Origin: Acidimicrobiales bacterium
Lineage (GTDB): Bacteria; Actinomycetota; Acidimicrobiia; Acidimicrobiales; Aldehydirespiratoraceae
Direction: 5' to 3'
NCBI GenBank assembly: GCA_033344915.1
Contig: JAWPML010000001.1
Coordinates: 1,608,369-1,672,368 of the forward strand
Length of the DNA: 64,000 nt
Part shown: in pieces, positions 42,745 through 51,562 of the stretch
How the letters are laid out: each line of letters begins with the position of its first letter
Position numbering within the stretch: the first letter of the stretch is position 1
Program-made: the position numbers and the translations under genes
Notes under the pieces: generated by a model
Databases searched by the model: none
What the model was told of the DNA's origin: nothing
Seen by the model: only the letters and a program-made list of their open reading frames with translations

Positions 42745-43442
42745 GCCCGACCGTCCGCCGCCTCCTCGCCGTCTCCCTCGCCGTGGCGCTGCTCGTCGTC
42801 GGGTGTTCGCTCCCGACCGACGAGAGCGCCCAGGTCATCGCGCAGGACCGCCTCGACGAGTCACTCCGACGGGTCACCACGACCACGACGACGACCGTGC
42901 CGCCGGTGCGCACCCGCGACTTCGCCTACTTCCTGCTCACCACCCCCGAGGACAACGACGTCATCCGCAAGGTGCGCCAGGTGCCGGTGCCGGTGGCGCT
43001 CGGCACGCCGCTGTTCGACCTGATCGACCCGATGGGGGCGGAGGACTTCGCCGCGAGCCTGAACACCGATGAGGGTCTGATCAACCAGGTCCGCGAGTAC
43101 GACGTGATCGACATCACGATCGACGACAGCCGCGGCGGCGGGGTCGGCGTCGCCACCGTCTTCCTCGAGACGATCGGCGAGGATCCGCCGAACGCCGTCG
43201 TCCTACGCGACGTCGCCGCCCAGCTCGTGTGGACGCTCACTGGCGAACCCGACATCGGCCAGATCCTGATCAGCATCGACGGGGAACTCCAGGAGCTCCC
43301 CACGACCAACGACGACCAGAATCTCACCAGCGAGCCCGTCGACACCGACGACTACGCCGACTACAACCCGGAGCTCGTCGACGATCCGCCGGACGACACG
43401 ACCACCACCACGACCTCGACGACGGTCCCGCCCGACGAATAG
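42741..43442 (+). CDS. GerMN-domain lipoprotein, LpqB-like
   Basis: The 233-residue protein has a signal peptide with lipobox LLVVGC (Cys22), a Thr tract (TTTTTTTVPP), a GerMN domain (IRKVRQVPVPVALGTPLFDLI to QLVWTLTG), and a second Thr/Pro-rich tail. In mycobacteria LpqB interacts with MtrB and modulates its signalling; this one has the GerMN part but not the long beta-propeller. It overlaps the kinase gene by 4 nt. Confidence 0.88.
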   Translation: MSPTVRRLLAVSLAVALLVVGCSLPTDESAQVIAQDRLDESLRRVTTTTTTTVPPVRTRDFAYFLLTTPEDNDVIRKVRQVPVPVALGTPLFDLIDPMGAEDFAASLNTDEGLINQVREYDVIDITIDDSRGGGVGVATVFLETIGEDPPNAVVLRDVAAQLVWTLTGEPDIGQILISIDGELQELPTTNDDQNLTSEPVDTDDYADYNPELVDDPPDDTTTTTTSTTVPPDE

Positions 43443-43466
43443 GCCTCGCCGGTCAGGAGAAGCCGT

Positions 43467-44495
43467 TCAGGAGAAGAACGTCCGCATCGCGTCGAGGAGA
43501 TCCGGGTGGGTGTACTTCAGCTCGGCGATGCACTCGGCGAGCGGTGCCCGCACGACCTCACCGTTGCGCAGGGCCACCATCGTGCCGAAGTCACGGTCGT
43601 GCGCCGCCTCCATGGCGGTCACCCCGTACCAGGTGGACAGCACCCGATCGAACGCGGTGGGCGTGCCCCCGCGTTGGACGTGACCGAGCACGGTGACGCG
43701 GGTCTCGAAGCCCGTCCGCGCCTCGATCTCGGATGCGACCACGTTGACGATCCCCCCGAGGCGTTGATGGCCGTACTCGTCGAGGGTCGGTTCGGGTACG
43801 ACGATCGTCCCCTCCGCCGGCACGGCGCCCTCGGCGACGACGACGATGGAGGCGAACCGGCCCCGCTCGTGGCGACGCACCAACGAGTCGCACACGGCCT
43901 GGATGTCGAACGGTTCCTCGGGCACGAGGGTGACGGTCGCCCCGCCGGCGATCCCCGCCCAGGTGGCGATGTGTCCGACATGGCGGCCCATGACCTCGAC
44001 GACCATGACGCGATTGTGCGACTCCGCCGTCGTGTGGAGACGGTCGATCGCGTCGGTCGCGATCTGCACGGCGGTGTCGAAGCCGAACGTCATCTCCGTG
44101 CCGCCGATGTCGTTGTCGATCGTCTTCGGGATGCCGATGATCGGGACGCCGTCCTCGTGCAGGCGATTCGCACATGACAGCGTGCCCTCGCCGCCGATCA
44201 CGACCAGCGCCTCGATGTCGTGGCGGGCCAGCGTCTCCTTCACGATCTCGACGCCGCCCTCGACCATGTACGGCGTGTGGCGCGTCGTGCCGATGATGGT
44301 GCCGCCCCGGGGCAGGATGCCCCGGCACGCCTCGACGTCGAGGGCCATCCAGCGATCCTCGAGCAGTCCGAGGTAGCCGTCGAGAAAGCCGATCACATCG
44401 TCGCCGTACTCCCGTTCGGCCTTGCGCACGAGCCCGCGGATCACCGCGTTGAGGCCCGGGCAATCGCCCCCACCGGTCAGCACTCCGACACGCAT
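43467..44495 (-). CDS. pfkA: 6-phosphofructokinase (group III)
   Basis: The 342-residue enzyme has GVLTGGGDCPGLNAVIRG, VIGGEGTLSCANRL and PKTIDNDIGGTEMTFGFDTA (catalytic Asp). In this family the Gly in GGEGT, at the position equal to E. coli Gly104, goes with ATP use, while the Lys in PKTIDND (position 124) is seen in both PPi enzymes and Streptomyces-type ATP enzymes. I expect ATP dependence. The start has GGGAG at 6 nt and a TACGAT -10 further up. Confidence 0.95.
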   Translation of the reverse strand: MRVGVLTGGGDCPGLNAVIRGLVRKAEREYGDDVIGFLDGYLGLLEDRWMALDVEACRGILPRGGTIIGTTRHTPYMVEGGVEIVKETLARHDIEALVVIGGEGTLSCANRLHEDGVPIIGIPKTIDNDIGGTEMTFGFDTAVQIATDAIDRLHTTAESHNRVMVVEVMGRHVGHIATWAGIAGGATVTLVPEEPFDIQAVCDSLVRRHERGRFASIVVVAEGAVPAEGTIVVPEPTLDEYGHQRLGGIVNVVASEIEARTGFETRVTVLGHVQRGGTPTAFDRVLSTWYGVTAMEAAHDRDFGTMVALRNGEVVRAPLAECIAELKYTHPDLLDAMRTFFS

Positions 44496-44521
44496 CGACT
44501 CTCCCTGGTTGTTCGCGCCGG

Positions 44522-44527
44522 ATCGTA
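44522..44527 (-). promoter_or_regulatory. -10 element of pfkA
   Basis: TACGAT on the minus strand would give a leader of about 20 nt containing GGGAG. Confidence 0.45.
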
Positions 44528-44534
44528 GCGCCGG

Positions 44535-44540
44535 TAAGGT
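44535..44540 (+). promoter_or_regulatory. -10 element of leaderless glpK
   Basis: TAAGGT ends 8 nt before the glpK ATG; it is divergent from the pfkA element 7 nt away. Confidence 0.5.
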
Positions 44541-44548
44541 CGCCGCCC

Positions 44549-46030
44549 ATGGGAGTCGTCATCGCCATCGACGCCGGCACCACGGGTGTGCGGTCGTTCG
44601 CCATCGACGAGCGGGGCGCTCCCCTCGGCTTCACCTACCGCGAGTTCGAGCAGCACTTCCCCCGTCCGGGTTGGGTCGAGCACGACGCGGAGGAGATCTG
44701 GGATGCGGTCGTGTCCACCCTCGCCGAACTGGTCGACACGCTCGACCAGCCGATCGCCGCGATCGGCATCACCGATCAACGCGAGACCGTGGTGCTCTGG
44801 GACCGGCGCACCGGCACCCCCCGGCATCGCGCCATCGTCTGGCAGGACCGGCGGACGGCGACGCGCTGCGAGCAGCTGGAGGCCGATGGCGCCCGGGACC
44901 TGGTCCGCTCGACCACCGGCCTCGTGCTCGATCCGTACTTCTCCGGCACCAAGGTCGAGTGGCTCCTCACCGAGGGCGGGGTCGAGGCCGACGACGATCT
45001 GCTCTTCGGGACGATCGACTCCTGGCTGGTGTGGAAGCTGACCGGGGGCACCCACGTGACCGACGGCTCGAACGCGAGCCGCACCATGCTCTTCGACATC
45101 CGGACCGGCGACTGGTCGCCCGAGATGTGCGACCTGCTCGGCGTGCCGATGGGCATCCTCCCCGAGGTCCGGCCGTCATCGGGCCGCTTCGGGGTGACCA
45201 CCGCCGACATCCCGACCGGCGCGGGCATCCCGATCAGCGGCATTGCCGGCGACCAGCAGGCCGCCCTGTTCGGCCAGGCGTGCTTCTCGCCCGGACAGGC
45301 GAAGAACACCTACGGCACGGGCTCGTTCGTGCTGATGAACGTCGGCACCGCCTGTCCCGAGCCGGTCGAAGGCCTGCTCACCACCGTCGCCTGGACGCTC
45401 GACGGCCCGAACGGAGCGGAGACCACCTACGCCTACGAGGGCGCGATCTTCGCGACCGGCGCGGCGATCCAGTGGCTGCGCGACGGTCTCGGCATCATCG
45501 ACGACGCCGCCGAGACCGGCCCGCTCGCCGAGTCGGTCGACGACACCGGGGGCGTCGTCTTCGTCCCCGCCCTCGCCGGACTCGGCTCGCCCCACTGGGA
45601 TCCCCGGGCCCGGGGCACGATCGTCGGACTCACGCGCGGCACCGGCCGCGCCGAGCTCGTCCGGGCGACGATGGAGTCGATGGCGTACCAGTCCCGCGAC
45701 GTCGTCGACGCCATGAGCGCCGCATCGGGCACGCCGGTCACCGAACTGCGCGTCGACGGTGGCGCCTCGGTGATGGACGTGCTCCTCCAGTTCCAGGCCG
45801 ATCAGCTCGGGGTGCCCGTGGTGCGGGCGTCCGTGCCCGAGACCACGGCGCTCGGCGCCGCCTATCTCGCCGGGATCGCCGAGGGCGTGTGGTCCGGCAC
45901 CGGCGACGTCGCCGCCAACTGGACCGCGGATCGCACGTTCACGCCGAACGATGACCGCACGGCCGCCGACGCCGCGTACGCCCGGTGGACCCGGGCCGTG
46001 GAACGCAGCCGCGGGTGGGACCTGGACTAG
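44549..46030 (+). CDS. glpK: Glycerol kinase
   Basis: The 493-residue FGGY kinase has IAIDAGTTGVRSFAID, ITDQRETVVLWDRRTG, SGIAGDQQAALFGQ with the catalytic Asp, and KNTYGTGSFVLMNVG. It phosphorylates glycerol to glycerol-3-phosphate. A short segment reading TACPEPVEGLLTT replaces the usual GEKxVxSxxGLLTT; its DNA (45350-45373) looks like a widespread REP sequence. The stop overlaps that of the convergent aminotransferase in the palindrome CTAG. Confidence 0.96.
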   Translation: MGVVIAIDAGTTGVRSFAIDERGAPLGFTYREFEQHFPRPGWVEHDAEEIWDAVVSTLAELVDTLDQPIAAIGITDQRETVVLWDRRTGTPRHRAIVWQDRRTATRCEQLEADGARDLVRSTTGLVLDPYFSGTKVEWLLTEGGVEADDDLLFGTIDSWLVWKLTGGTHVTDGSNASRTMLFDIRTGDWSPEMCDLLGVPMGILPEVRPSSGRFGVTTADIPTGAGIPISGIAGDQQAALFGQACFSPGQAKNTYGTGSFVLMNVGTACPEPVEGLLTTVAWTLDGPNGAETTYAYEGAIFATGAAIQWLRDGLGIIDDAAETGPLAESVDDTGGVVFVPALAGLGSPHWDPRARGTIVGLTRGTGRAELVRATMESMAYQSRDVVDAMSAASGTPVTELRVDGGASVMDVLLQFQADQLGVPVVRASVPETTALGAAYLAGIAEGVWSGTGDVAANWTADRTFTPNDDRTAADAAYARWTRAVERSRGWDLD

Positions 46031-47205
46031 CCGAGCTTCGTGAGCGCCCGGCCGAGGTTGCGGGTGGCCTGGTTGATCCGCTGCTCGTTCTCGATCAGCG
46101 CGAAGCGCACGTGGCCCTCGCCGCCCGGGCCGAATCCGACACCCGGCGACAGCGCCACGTCGGCTTCCCGCACGAGCATCGAAGCGAACTCGACGCTCCC
46201 CATCTCCTCGTAGGGCTCGGGGATCTTCGCCCAGGTGAACATGGTGCCGCGCGGGGCGGGGACGTCCCAGCCGATCCGGGCGAGCCCGTCGATCAACGTG
46301 TTGCGCCGGCTCTCGTAGACCGCCCGGGCCTGATCGGGGTACTCCGGCGCCTCGTTCATCGTGACCGTGGCCGCGATCTGCACCGGCTGGAAGGTGCCGT
46401 AGTCGAGATAGCTCTTGAGCTTCTGGAGGGCGGCGACGATCTTCGGGTTGCCCACCATGAACGCCACGCGCCAGCCCGCCATCGAGTAGCTCTTGGTCAT
46501 CGAATACAGCTCGACGGCGACGTCCTTCGCTCCCTCGGCCTCGAGGATCGACGGCGGCATGTACCCGTCGTAGCCGAGGTCGGCGTAGGCGAAGTCGTGG
46601 ACGAGGATGACGTCCTTCTCGCGGGCGAAGTCCACGACCCGCTGCATGAAGTCGAGGTCGACGCAGGTGGTGGTGGGGTTGTGCGGGAACGAGAGCACGA
46701 TCACCCGCGGCCTCGGCCACGAGTACTCGAAGCGATCCTGCAGCGTCTCCAGGAAGGTCTCCTGGTCGTTGCTGAGCGGCATCTCCCGCACATTGGCCCC
46801 GGCGAACAGCGGGGCGAACAGGTGGATCGGATACGACGGGGCCGGCACGAGCACCGAATCGCCCGCTTGCAGCAGCACCCACATCAGGTGGCTGAACCCC
46901 TCCTTCGCGCCGATCGTGTTGATGACCTCGGACTCGGGGTCGAGGGTGACGCCGAAGCGGCGCTCGTAGAGCGTGGCGACCGCCTCGCGCAGCTTCGGGA
47001 TGCCCCGGCTCGACGAATAGCGGTGGTTGCGGGAGTTCCGCGCGGCCTCCACGAGCTTCTCGACGGCGATGTCGGGCGACGGCAGGTCCGGATTGCCGAA
47101 GCCGAGGTCGATGACGTCTTCGCCGGCTCGACGTGCTTCGATCTTGAGCGAATCGATGATCGTGAACACGTAGGGCGGTAGGCCGTTGATGCGACGGAAC
47201 TCCAT
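46027..47205 (-). CDS. Class I aminotransferase, AlaC-like
   Basis: The 392-residue PLP enzyme has RINGLPPYVFTIIDSLK, GFGNPDLPSP, YSMTKSYSMAGWRVAFMVG with the PLP-binding Lys (SMTKSYS), and GVGFGPGGEGHVRFALIEN with the substrate Arg. The start motif and length are those of AlaC-type glutamate-pyruvate transaminases. A TAGCCT box 6 nt before the ATG suggests its own promoter. Confidence 0.93.
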   Translation of the reverse strand: MEFRRINGLPPYVFTIIDSLKIEARRAGEDVIDLGFGNPDLPSPDIAVEKLVEAARNSRNHRYSSSRGIPKLREAVATLYERRFGVTLDPESEVINTIGAKEGFSHLMWVLLQAGDSVLVPAPSYPIHLFAPLFAGANVREMPLSNDQETFLETLQDRFEYSWPRPRVIVLSFPHNPTTTCVDLDFMQRVVDFAREKDVILVHDFAYADLGYDGYMPPSILEAEGAKDVAVELYSMTKSYSMAGWRVAFMVGNPKIVAALQKLKSYLDYGTFQPVQIAATVTMNEAPEYPDQARAVYESRRNTLIDGLARIGWDVPAPRGTMFTWAKIPEPYEEMGSVEFASMLVREADVALSPGVGFGPGGEGHVRFALIENEQRINQATRNLGRALTKLG

Positions 47206-47211
47206 CGCCTC

Positions 47212-47217
47212 AGGCTA
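47212..47217 (-). promoter_or_regulatory. -10 element of the aminotransferase gene
   Basis: TAGCCT on the minus strand ends 6 nt before the ATG. Confidence 0.5.
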
Positions 47218-47234
47218 GCGAGCCGACCCCGGGC

Positions 47235-49214
47235 CTAGACGAGAGTTCCGACCTCGACCACCGAGGCGACGTCCGAGCCGACCTCGGCGATCCACTCGTC
47301 GGCCCCGTGCCCGTCGCCGATGACGAGGATCTGCACGTCGTCGGGCAGGACGGCGAGCCGGTCGAGCGTGCTGGCCGGCGCATCGCCCATGACCACCACG
47401 ACGGGGATCGGACCGGCGACACCGCGGGGAACCCGATCGGCAAGGGCGGCGACGGCGTCGGCCGACGCGCGGCCCTGGAGCCGGCGGCGGGCGAGGTCGA
47501 CCAGCACCTGGGCGCTCTCCCGCTGGACGAGCCGGTCGTCGTGCTCTTCGGCGAGGTTGAGTTCGGTCGCGGCGAGCACGTGCAGCTGCAGTCGGGCCTG
47601 CACGACCTCGCCGAGGGCGGCGCGGCTGGCGGCCACGTCCTTCTCGGCTTCGCGCACGGCGGCCCGTTCGCCGTCGAGGCGATCGACCCTGCTGCCGTCG
47701 CCGAGCGATTCGAGTGCATCCAGTTCCTCGGCGGCCCGCTCCCGATCGCGGAGGATGCGCACGGCCAGATCGTCGGCCGCGACGAGCACGCCGAGCCACG
47801 ATTCGGCCAGGGCGACCACGGCCTGGTCGCTGGTGAGCGCCTCGTGGCCGACCACACCCGCTTCCGCCATGGCGACCTGGAGGTGCCGCATCCCGGCGTC
47901 ACGATCGACGCCGACCGAATCGGCATCGACGACGAAGGCCTGGAGCGCTTCGGTGAGGAGGTCCGGCGAGGCGTCGTCTCCGCCGGCGAGGGGATCCTCG
48001 CCCAGCAGCGAGACGGCGTGCTCCTGCGCCTTCTCGATCGCGGTGAGGACGTCCTGCAGCTCGGTGTCGCGCTCGAGGCGGGCCATCAGCTCGGCCCATT
48101 CGAGTTCGGCCGCCTCCAGCTCGTGCTGGGCGACCTCGTACTCGATGAGGGCTTCGGGCGGAACGGCGGCCATGCCGTTGCCCATGCGGAACGCCGCCCA
48201 GGTCGGATAGCCGAGGGGCTCGAGTGCGTCCTGGAGCGCTTTCTCCGCTGCATCGAACGCCGCTCGGGTGGTGGCGCGTCGCACGCCCCTCCCGACGCGA
48301 CCCTCGGCGTCGATCATGGTTTCGTGCAGGACCTCGAGTTCGGCGACCTCGGCCTCGGTGACCTTGCGGGGAACGGCGGCGTCCTCCGCGGCGCGGGCCG
48401 CCCGCCGGGCATCGTCGAGGCGGGCGGCGACGAGCTCGGTGCCGCCGCCGGCGGCCTCCATGCGGGACTCGAGCCCGAGCAGCCGTTGATGGAGGCTGAT
48501 CCATGCCTGGGCCAACGCCGCGGCTTCGGGGCTCGGTGCGGTCGCACCGGAACCTCTCGCGATGGCCGACCGTGCCGTGGCCGCCGCAGCGGCGAGCGCG
48601 GGACGGTCACCGGTCGGTAGGCCGGCCAGCGTCTCGTCGAGTTCGGTGATCGTCGCGGTGAGTTCCTCGATCCGGGCGGGGATGTCCTTCATCCCCGTCC
48701 ACGGATCCGGCCGGTCGGCGCGGCGAGAGGAGCGCACGAGCTGCCCGTCCGCCTGGTCGAGTCGCGTGCTCGCCTCCGGATCGACCTGCCCCTTCGACGA
48801 GCGCAGGTGCGCGACCATCTGCGAGCGGACGTTGCCGCTGGCGGCGAGTTCCTCGGCGATCTCGGTGATCCGGCTGTCGAGTTCGTCGAGCTTCTGTTGT
48901 GCCTCGTCGAGGCCCGTCCGCTGTTCGGACGGCGCGGTCGGGCCCTCGCCGGGCTCGGGCAGGCTCGCCGCGTCGATGATCAGGGCGCTGTCGGCCGTCT
49001 CACCGAGGCGGGGAATCGCTTCGGTGAGCGAGACGTTCCCGCCGTCCATCTCGACGATGCCCGTCCAATCGGGCATCTCGCCGAGGGCGACGTCGTGGAC
49101 CAGGCCGACGATGGCGACGCGCGCCGCGGGATCCAATCCCCGCAACCACGTGATCCGCGGATGGAGGCGAAAGGACCCACGGTCGGGAGCAGGCCGTAGT
49201 TCGACGAAGCGCAT
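47235..49214 (-). CDS. Large SMC-like coiled-coil protein lacking a recognisable P-loop
   Basis: The 659-residue protein begins MRFVELRPAPDRGSFRLHPRITWLRGLDPAARVAIVGLV. The first strand and turn resemble the N-terminus of SMC/RecN-type ABC ATPases, but where GxxGxGKS should stand it reads GLDPAARVA. Long Ala/Glu/Asp helices (about residues 100-590) look like two antiparallel coiled-coil arms. The last 70 residues, with IPVVVVMGDAPASTLDRLAVLPDDVQILVIGDG, resemble an ABC C-terminal lobe without a clear Walker B Glu. I infer a degenerate SMC-like protein. It is the third gene of an operon with a lipid-binding-fold protein. Confidence 0.8.
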   Translation of the reverse strand: MRFVELRPAPDRGSFRLHPRITWLRGLDPAARVAIVGLVHDVALGEMPDWTGIVEMDGGNVSLTEAIPRLGETADSALIIDAASLPEPGEGPTAPSEQRTGLDEAQQKLDELDSRITEIAEELAASGNVRSQMVAHLRSSKGQVDPEASTRLDQADGQLVRSSRRADRPDPWTGMKDIPARIEELTATITELDETLAGLPTGDRPALAAAAATARSAIARGSGATAPSPEAAALAQAWISLHQRLLGLESRMEAAGGGTELVAARLDDARRAARAAEDAAVPRKVTEAEVAELEVLHETMIDAEGRVGRGVRRATTRAAFDAAEKALQDALEPLGYPTWAAFRMGNGMAAVPPEALIEYEVAQHELEAAELEWAELMARLERDTELQDVLTAIEKAQEHAVSLLGEDPLAGGDDASPDLLTEALQAFVVDADSVGVDRDAGMRHLQVAMAEAGVVGHEALTSDQAVVALAESWLGVLVAADDLAVRILRDRERAAEELDALESLGDGSRVDRLDGERAAVREAEKDVAASRAALGEVVQARLQLHVLAATELNLAEEHDDRLVQRESAQVLVDLARRRLQGRASADAVAALADRVPRGVAGPIPVVVVMGDAPASTLDRLAVLPDDVQILVIGDGHGADEWIAEVGSDVASVVEVGTLV

Positions 49215-49258
49215 CGGATCCCCATCGGCACGCAGCGTGGCGGATCAAGCCGGATGAC

Positions 49259-49510
49259 TCAGGATTCTGTGGGACCCTGGTCACCTTCGGCGGTCGCCCC
49301 GTCCGGGTCGGCCTGGGACGCGAACCCGCCGAGAAACGCCTCAACCACGGATCGTCCGCTCTCCACCGCGCCGGCGAACGCACCGGGTTGCTCGATCACC
49401 CGCTCCGTCGCTTCGATCAGGCGTTTGAGGGAGTCGACGACCGCCCCGGCGGCCTCCCGCAGCTCGTCGAACTGGTCGTCGCCGGGCTCGCCGTGCGGAT
49501 CGTCGTTCAC
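49259..49510 (-). CDS. Small acidic helical protein
   Basis: The 83-residue product (GTG start, overlapping the upstream stop by 4 nt) has one amphipathic helix, ELREAAGAVVDSLKRLIEATERVIEQP, and an acidic tail. I know no family for it. Its fixed place between the SRPBCC gene and the coiled-coil gene suggests an accessory role. Confidence 0.72.
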   Translation of the reverse strand: MNDDPHGEPGDDQFDELREAAGAVVDSLKRLIEATERVIEQPGAFAGAVESGRSVVEAFLGGFASQADPDGATAEGDQGPTES

Positions 49511-49959
49511 GACCCTCGGGACTCGACGTAGGCCGTGAACGACTCCAGGGCCGACCGAACGATGCGAGCCTCGGCCCGGCGCTTCACGAAGCCGGGAAGC
49601 GGCACCGAGAGGTCCACGGCCAGGTGGTACACGACCTCGGTGGCGTTGGGGTCCGACGCGACCGGCAGGAACTCGTATTCGCCGTCGAGCCGGCGGGTGA
49701 CGTCGCCCCGCTGGAGCCGCCACGCCAACCGTCGGGGGTTGGAGCCGTAGAAGTAGCGCAGCGTGTAGGTGGTGCTGCGACCCATGGCCGCGGCCCGGAA
49801 TTCCACGTCCACCGCGCGGCCGTCGTCGTCGCGCGACAGGATCCGTGCCATCTTGATGTCGGTTGCCCAGTCCGGGTAGCTCTCGAAGTCGATCGCCGCC
49901 TCGTAACAGGCATCCGGCGACGCCATGATCGTGGTGCGTTCCGTTGTCTGATCGACCAC
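49507..49959 (-). CDS. SRPBCC (polyketide cyclase/START-like) protein
   Basis: The 150-residue protein starts TTERTTIMASPDACYEAAIDFESYPDWATDIKMARIL, typical of the coenzyme-Q-binding/START-like fold in actinobacteria, and ends with a long C-terminal helix. Such proteins bind lipids or other small hydrophobic molecules. GGGAGG lies 5 nt before the GTG start, and a TAGGGT box about 27 nt upstream can serve as -10. Confidence 0.88.
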   Translation of the reverse strand: MVDQTTERTTIMASPDACYEAAIDFESYPDWATDIKMARILSRDDDGRAVDVEFRAAAMGRSTTYTLRYFYGSNPRRLAWRLQRGDVTRRLDGEYEFLPVASDPNATEVVYHLAVDLSVPLPGFVKRRAEARIVRSALESFTAYVESRGS

Positions 49960-49986
49960 ACGGCCTCCCTCGTCGGTGCGGACGCG

Positions 49987-49992
49987 ACCCTA
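49987..49992 (-). promoter_or_regulatory. Candidate -10 element of the SRPBCC/coiled-coil operon
   Basis: TAGGGT on the minus strand; the leader of about 20 nt would contain GGGAGG. Confidence 0.4.
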
Positions 49993-49998
49993 CCGGCC

Positions 49999-50421
49999 TC
50001 AGCCGCCGCGGGGCGCGAAGGTGCCGTGCCGCGCACACCACAGCCCCGCCATTCCCAATCCCCAGACCGGCACGAGGATGCCGAACGCGAGAGCGGTGAA
50101 GATCCGGATCGACGCCGTGGTGAACGCGATCACGAGCTGGAGCGCCAGCGAGCCCATGAGATGCGCCTGGACCCGCCGGGGCGCCGACCCGGCACCGAAG
50201 TACAAGCCACCGATCCCGATCGCCTCCTCGGTGCTGCGGGCCACGGCGATGAGGAACGCCCAGAACATCGCGATCGCCCCGGCCCCGAAGAGCACCAGTG
50301 AGACGATCACCACCGGCGCCCCGAGCGAGTCCGGATCGATCGTCGAGACGCCGGCCGCGATCGCGAACACGGCCGTGCCCGTCCACGAGGCGGCGATGAT
50401 GCGGCCCCCGGGCTCGATCAT
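49999..50421 (-). CDS. Four-helix membrane protein of unknown function
   Basis: The 140-residue protein has four predicted membrane segments (about 7-25, 35-60, 85-105, 110-130) and no motif I recognise. It overlaps the glycosyltransferase stop by 4 nt (ATGA), so it is probably made with it. Confidence 0.75.
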   Translation of the reverse strand: MIEPGGRIIAASWTGTAVFAIAAGVSTIDPDSLGAPVVIVSLVLFGAGAIAMFWAFLIAVARSTEEAIGIGGLYFGAGSAPRRVQAHLMGSLALQLVIAFTTASIRIFTALAFGILVPVWGLGMAGLWCARHGTFAPRGG

Positions 50422-51548
50422 GGATCCATCATCGCCGCGATCGCCTCGTGCAAGCGATCGGCGAGCCGGTCGTAGTCGAACTCGGTCTCCACCCGCGCCC
50501 GGCTCGCCACGGCCATCGCCGCCCGCCGCGCCGGATCGTCGAGGAGGGTGCTGATCGCGTCCGCGACCGCCCGCTCGTCGGTCGGGTCGTCGACGATGAG
50601 GCCCGTCTCCCCGTGGGCGACGGCTTCGTGCGCTCCCCCACTTCGTCCGGCTACCTGGGGGACCCCCGCCGCGGCCGCCTCCACGAAGATGATGCCGAAG
50701 CCCTCCTGCTCGAGCCCGCCCCAGCGGGTGCGGCACAGCACGGAGAAGACATCGCCACAGGCGTAGAGGTCCGGCATCGAGGCGTCGGGGAGGCGCCCGA
50801 GCATCGTGACCGGCGCATCGAGTTCGTCGACGATGCCCTGGAGTCGCTTGGTGTCGCGCCCGCTGCCGGAGATGGCGACGTGGACGTCCGGGTGGCGCTC
50901 GCGGACGTGAACGCTCGCCCGGATCAGCACGTCCATGCCCTTGCGGGGCACGAGGCGACTGGCCGACGTGACGAGGGGCCCCTCGGTCGGCAGGCCCAAC
51001 CGGGCGCGCGCCGCGGTGCGTCCGGCCGCATCGAGCGGCGTGATCCGGGAGGTGTCGACGCCGGGCGGGACGATCGCGATCGGCAGGTCGCGGCCGACGG
51101 CTCGTTCGGCCTCCGCCGCGGCGTAGCCACCGGCGGAAATCACGCCCACGGCGCCCTTGAGCACGCGATTCATGAGCTGCTGGGTGACCGGCAGACGGCC
51201 GGGGATGGTGACCTCGGCACCGTGGAGCACGACCCCGTAGGGCACGTCCAGATGGGGTCCGATCAGGCCGACCGGCACGGCCGGGTCGAGTATGACGAGG
51301 TCGATGTCGTGCTCCGCGATGAGCTGGTTGACGCGCCGCACGAGCACGGGCTGGGGCAGCAACCACGGCTCCGGGCTGCGGATCACCGTGAACGGTTGGG
51401 CGGCGTCGAACTCGTCGGTGCCCTCGTAGGGCGTGGTGTGGACGACGAACTCGTCGGGCGGCAGCCGGCGCCAGAGCTCCCACAGGTAGCTCTGGATCCC
51501 ACCCACCTTCGGCGGGAAGTCGTTGGTCACGAGGAGGTGACGCGGCAC
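50418..51548 (-). CDS. GT4 glycosyltransferase, PimB-like mannosyltransferase
   Basis: The 376-residue GT-B enzyme opens LLVTNDFPPKVGGIQSYLWELWRRLP, very like PimB (GDP-mannose-dependent alpha-1,6 mannosyltransferase acting on phosphatidylinositol mannoside). The donor site has RLVPRKGMDVLI and the EX7E block EGFGIIFVEAAAAGVPQVAG. The acceptor is inferred. The GTG start has TAGGGT 8 nt upstream, overlapping the queG stop. Confidence 0.87.
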   Translation of the reverse strand: MPRHLLVTNDFPPKVGGIQSYLWELWRRLPPDEFVVHTTPYEGTDEFDAAQPFTVIRSPEPWLLPQPVLVRRVNQLIAEHDIDLVILDPAVPVGLIGPHLDVPYGVVLHGAEVTIPGRLPVTQQLMNRVLKGAVGVISAGGYAAAEAERAVGRDLPIAIVPPGVDTSRITPLDAAGRTAARARLGLPTEGPLVTSASRLVPRKGMDVLIRASVHVRERHPDVHVAISGSGRDTKRLQGIVDELDAPVTMLGRLPDASMPDLYACGDVFSVLCRTRWGGLEQEGFGIIFVEAAAAGVPQVAGRSGGAHEAVAHGETGLIVDDPTDERAVADAISTLLDDPARRAAMAVASRARVETEFDYDRLADRLHEAIAAMMDP

Positions 51549-51556
51549 AGCGGCGG

Positions 51557-51562
51557 ACCCTA
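51557..51562 (-). promoter_or_regulatory. -10 element of leaderless GT4 gene
   Basis: TAGGGT on the minus strand ends 8 nt before the GTG and contains the queG stop codon. Confidence 0.5.
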
